Source of the DNA: an uncultured bacterium
Lineage (GTDB): Bacteria; Planctomycetota; Phycisphaerae; Phycisphaerales; UBA1924
Direction: 5' to 3'
Length of the DNA: 8,875 bases
NCBI GenBank assembly: GCA_938003595.1
Contig: CALKYH010000261.1
Location: 1 to 8,875, forward strand
Shown here one piece after another: positions 6,677 to 8,875 of the stretch. The position numbers were made by a program, and so were the translations under genes. The notes beneath the pieces were generated by a model that did no database searches, was not told where the DNA came from, and saw only the letters and a program-made list of their open reading frames with translations. Each line of letters begins with the position of its first letter. The stretch's first letter is position 1.

Positions 6677-6889
6677 TCAGGCCTCGTCCCGGAGGCAGGG
6701 GTCCAGCGGGCGGAAGCTCGTCCGCCCGGTGCGCAGCATCGCCCGCACATAGGGCTCGCACAGGCCGCAGCCCTCGCCGCAGCCGGTCTCCCGTCGCAGC
6801 GCCTCGAACCCGCCGCCCATGCGCTCAGCGCGATCCTTCAGATCCGCGAAGCTCAACCCGGTGCACACGCAGCGGTTTACCTCGGACAC
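6677..6889 (-). CDS. Bfd-like (2Fe-2S)-binding protein
   Basis: A 70-residue ferredoxin-like protein of the BFD family (bacterioferritin-associated ferredoxin and the NirB/NifU-type BFD domains). The cluster ligands are expected to be C7 and C9 (RCVCTG) and C41 and C44 (GCGLCEPYV). The C9-to-C41 spacing of 32 equals that between Cys6 and Cys38 of E. coli Bfd. A further C37 precedes the pair, and C65 lies in the tail. The GTG at 6889 is chosen because AGGAG sits 6 nt upstream and the CxC motif then starts at residue 7, as the family expects; starting at 6937 would add residues overlapping the pseudopilin gene. By family it carries a [2Fe-2S] cluster and shuttles electrons, for example to release iron from bacterioferritin. 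No bacterioferritin or nitrite reductase gene is visible nearby, so the partner is unknown. It follows the pseudopilin gene by 10 nt. Confidence 0.88.
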   Translation of the reverse strand: MSEVNRCVCTGLSFADLKDRAERMGGGFEALRRETGCGEGCGLCEPYVRAMLRTGRTSFRPLDPCLRDEA

Positions 6890-6895
6890 GGCTGG

Positions 6896-6900
6896 CTCCT
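6896..6900 (-). promoter_or_regulatory. Strong ribosome binding site of the Bfd-like gene
   Basis: AGGAG on the - strand lies 6 nt before GTG 6889-6887 and shares one base with the stop codon of the pseudopilin gene (TGAGGAG). It is the best Shine-Dalgarno sequence seen in the window and decides the GTG start. Confidence 0.75.
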
Positions 6901-7703
6901 CAGCGATAGTCGAACAGTTCGTTCCCGAGCGTCTCATCGCCGAACCAGCCCAGCCCCAGCGGCGCCGGGTCGGTGGTGTACAGCTGGCTCCACGCGCTGA
7001 ACGAGCGCCTCTCGCGGCTCACATGCCCGTCCAGCCACGCCACGCTCGCCGTGCCGTCGTGCCGGAAATGGATTGAAGGATCGGGCCTGGCGCCCGGATA
7101 CTCCGGCCACTCCGCCGGCTCCGCGAACGAATACTCGACGAGCCCCCCATCCCCGGCGAACGCCGCGTCGGTGAAGGCGATCGTCGCGTCCGGCCTGCGG
7201 AACCGGCTGGACCTGGATCCCTCGCGGTTCGTCTCGAGCGTCCAGGCCTCGCCCGCGCCGCGTGTGCGGACCGCGCCGACGAAGGCATTGTTGTAGCCGT
7301 AGCCGCCAGCGCCGCGCTCGAAGCCGACCGTCGCCGCATGATCCTCCACCGCCGCGAAGGCGGCGCACTCGCGCAGCGCCTCGCTCGTCGCCGGGGCGCC
7401 CAGGTAAGCGGTCAGCGGCGCGCCTTGCGGCGTGAACGGCTCGCCCGGCGCCGTCCGCCGACCGTGCCAGCGCTCGAGATTCTGCCCCTCGATCTCCGGG
7501 GAGCCCGCCACGAAGCGCTCGTCCCGATCCGCCGCGTGCGCAAGGTTGGCCGCCTGCAGTTCTCTCGCCGCCGCGGCGCACGAGGTCGCTCGCGCCGTGT
7601 CCCGGGCCCGCGCCAGTCCGGGGATCATCAGCCCGATCAACAGCGCGATCACCGCCACGACCACGAGCGCCTCGATCAGTGTGAATGCCGCGCGCTGCTT
7701 CAT
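6900..7703 (-). CDS. Prepilin-type N-terminal methylation protein with H-X9-DG domain
   Basis: A 267-residue type II secretion/type IV pilus-like pseudopilin. MKQRAA is the short basic leader. Cleavage by prepilin peptidase is expected after A6, and F7-TLIEALVVVAVIALLIGL-MIPGL follows, with the invariant Glu at mature position 5 (E11) and a single membrane helix. The C-terminal half is a globular extracytoplasmic domain. Its H215-DGTASVAWL-D225-G226 is an exact H-X9-DG motif, the hallmark of the large DUF1559-related pseudopilin-like family abundant in Planctomycetota. The ATG at 7703 is required to place the leader at the N-terminus; a longer frame exists upstream but runs through the dockerin gene. 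Start and upstream stop overlap as ATGA, so translation is probably coupled to the dockerin protein. The gene is followed 10 nt later by the Bfd-like gene. By family it is assembled at the inner membrane; substrate and exact function are unknown. Confidence 0.93.
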   Translation of the reverse strand: MKQRAAFTLIEALVVVAVIALLIGLMIPGLARARDTARATSCAAAARELQAANLAHAADRDERFVAGSPEIEGQNLERWHGRRTAPGEPFTPQGAPLTAYLGAPATSEALRECAAFAAVEDHAATVGFERGAGGYGYNNAFVGAVRTRGAGEAWTLETNREGSRSSRFRRPDATIAFTDAAFAGDGGLVEYSFAEPAEWPEYPGARPDPSIHFRHDGTASVAWLDGHVSRERRSFSAWSQLYTTDPAPLGLGWFGDETLGNELFDYR

Positions 7704-8875
7704 GTCCCCACCCCCCAGTTGGACAGCACCGCGTTGAGGTCCGCGAAGTCCACCACGCCGTTGCAATCGAAGTCCGCGCTCAGGCCTTCGCCCGCGACAT
7801 TGAACTGGCTCAGCACGGCGTTCAGGTCCGCGAAGTCCACGGCGCCGTCGAGGTCCACATCCCCCGGCCAGCGCTTCGCCGTCCGCACATCCGCCACGGC
7901 GCCGATCTCGGCCGACATCTCGCCGAGCGAGGGGTGCACGACATCGACGCCCGTGCGGATTCGGATGAAGTCGAAGCCGCCCAGGTCCGCAGGCGCGTCC
8001 GTGACAGGGTCCACCGCCCACTTGATGTCGAACGCGTCCCCGCCGCCGCTGCCGGGCGAGACGCCCACGGCGAGCGGATCGTCCGGCGTCGTGTAGAACT
8101 CGCCGGGGTCGATGCCGGGCATGTCCTCCGGATCGGTCAGCAGGTTCTCGCCCGAGCCGCCCTTGGCGCCGCTCATATCCCCCAGCAGCATCGTCGGGCT
8201 CACATCCGCGTAGCCGTAGTGCCCCTCAATCGTCGCGCCGGTCCCGTTCGGGTTCACCAGCACGCTCACCCGGAACGGCGCCGGCAGCTCGAACCCCGTC
8301 GTCGTGTACGCCCCCGGCCATCCCGGGAACGCCGGCGCCGACGGGTACCACGCCGTGTTCGCGGGCGGCGTGGGCGTGCCCGGATTGTTGTCCCATGCCT
8401 GCACCCTCCACACGCCTTGCGCCGGCGAGGGAAGGCTCGACCCACGGATCACGAACCACGCGTCGTCCGCGACGCCGTTTCTGTTTGAATCCGCGCTGAT
8501 CTCGATGACGGCGCCCTCCGCCCAGCGGCGATTCGGGTTCTGGTTCACCCAGAAGGCATTGCCGAACACGATCGCGTCCAGCCCCATCGGGTTGCAGGGG
8601 CTGTCCTCCACGCGCGATGCGAACCCCAGCGTGATCGACCCGCCGAATCCGCCCAGCGTCACGATCTTGGTGTTGTCCGCCGCCTGCGTGCCGCCGCCCA
8701 CCGGCGGACCGAGCGCCCGCGACGGATCGTTGAAGGCCGACGCATTGATGTTCTGCCCCGGCGCCGGGACATACTCCAGCACGACCGACGCGAAATCGCC
8801 GGCCCTTGCGGAGCCCGCGGCGATCATCGCCGCGAGCCCCGCTCCCAGGGCCGTCTCTCTCCGTCCAGCGGAGCG
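7700..8875 (-). CDS. Secreted protein with C-terminal dockerin-type repeats (N-terminus outside window)
   Basis: The frame is open to the right edge, giving 391 residues. The most upstream residues include RRETALGAGLAAMIAAGSARA, which looks like the n- and h-regions of a Sec signal peptide cleaved near SARA/GDF. The ATG at 8827 lies inside that h-region, so the true start is probably just beyond the window. The body (8800 to about 7880) has RALGPPVGGG, GGSITLGF and LDAIVFGNAFW, then DSNRNGVADDAWFVI. This pattern recurs in bacterial cell-surface proteins; I know no enzymatic role for it. The last 55 residues hold two EF-hand-like dockerin repeats, GDVDLDGAVDFADLNAVLSQ and ADFDCNGVVDFADLNAVLSN. 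The Asp/Asn ligands should bind Ca2+. Planctomycete proteins often end this way without cellulosomes, so the repeats probably serve attachment or folding at the cell surface. The stop overlaps the pseudopilin start by 4 nt. Confidence 0.82.
   Translation of the reverse strand, partial: RSAGRRETALGAGLAAMIAAGSARAGDFASVVLEYVPAPGQNINASAFNDPSRALGPPVGGGTQAADNTKIVTLGGFGGSITLGFASRVEDSPCNPMGLDAIVFGNAFWVNQNPNRRWAEGAVIEISADSNRNGVADDAWFVIRGSSLPSPAQGVWRVQAWDNNPGTPTPPANTAWYPSAPAFPGWPGAYTTTGFELPAPFRVSVLVNPNGTGATIEGHYGYADVSPTMLLGDMSGAKGGSGENLLTDPEDMPGIDPGEFYTTPDDPLAVGVSPGSGGGDAFDIKWAVDPVTDAPADLGGFDFIRIRTGVDVVHPSLGEMSAEIGAVADVRTAKRWPGDVDLDGAVDFADLNAVLSQFNVAGEGLSADFDCNGVVDFADLNAVLSNWGVGT
7717..7862 (-). repeat. 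Two imperfect direct repeats encoding the dockerin repeats
   Basis: The segments at about 7717-7775 and 7802-7862 are diverged copies. Both encode VDFADLNAVLS preceded by a DxDxxG Ca2+-binding loop. The nucleotide core aggtccgcgaagtccac is identical in both. The copies are 85 nt apart, giving a tandem duplication of the EF-hand-like unit. Confidence 0.8.

Noticed and set aside
6766..6779. C-x3-C-x2-C in the Bfd-like protein, formally the radical SAM spacing
   Set aside because: The protein is only 70 residues with no TIM-barrel; the upstream CxC and the 32-residue spacing identify it as Bfd-like, so the match is coincidental.
8825..8827. ATG as the start of the dockerin protein
   Set aside because: The frame stays open to the window edge and the upstream residues complete a signal peptide; starting here would leave only nine residues of leader with no basic n-region.
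1..8875. CRISPR arrays, transposons, integrases, phage genes, attachment sites
   Set aside because: I found no regularly spaced repeats, no transposase or integrase motifs and no terminal inverted repeats with target duplications; the only sizeable repeat is the dockerin coding duplication.

Overview
The window is GC-rich and tightly packed. It looks like a chromosomal stretch from a member of the Planctomycetota, perhaps the class Phycisphaerae. The clues are a membrane-anchored Ser/Thr kinase of the PknB type, a pseudopilin-like protein with a C-terminal H-X9-DG motif, and a secreted protein ending in a two-repeat dockerin. Several genes also lack a strong Shine-Dalgarno sequence. The taxonomic call is inference from gene content; there is no rRNA or marker phylogeny here.

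Layout. The left edge (1-1103, + strand) is the 3' part of the kinase gene. Everything after it is on the - strand. The kinase converges, with only 6 bp between stop codons, on a gene for a flavin-dependent-halogenase-like oxidoreductase (1110-2894). Upstream of that gene are a short leader with a candidate promoter and a hairpin against the start codon. Next comes a tRNA with a CAU anticodon that resembles tRNA-Ile2 more than tRNA-Met (3051-3124). A type III glutamine synthetase gene (3164-5359) lies 39 bp upstream of the tRNA and has a palindrome-rich upstream region.

From 5504 to the right edge, five genes on the - strand are so closely spaced that they probably form one transcription unit. 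In transcription order they are a secreted dockerin protein (5' end beyond the window), a pseudopilin-like protein (4-nt overlap), a Bfd-like [2Fe-2S] protein (10-nt gap, strong ribosome binding site), a MazG-like nucleotide pyrophosphohydrolase (31-nt gap) and trpA (4-nt overlap, TTG start). The string mixes cell-surface or secretion genes with housekeeping metabolism; no trpB is adjacent.

I see no transposase, integrase, CRISPR array, phage gene or toxin-antitoxin pair, and no stretch over 300 bases without a gene. I do not see a clearly new multi-gene system. The points most worth following are the halogenase-like enzyme with an altered FxDPxxSxG motif and its leader hairpin, the CAU tRNA with an extra nucleotide, the palindromes in the glutamine synthetase promoter region, and the dockerin/pseudopilin pair.
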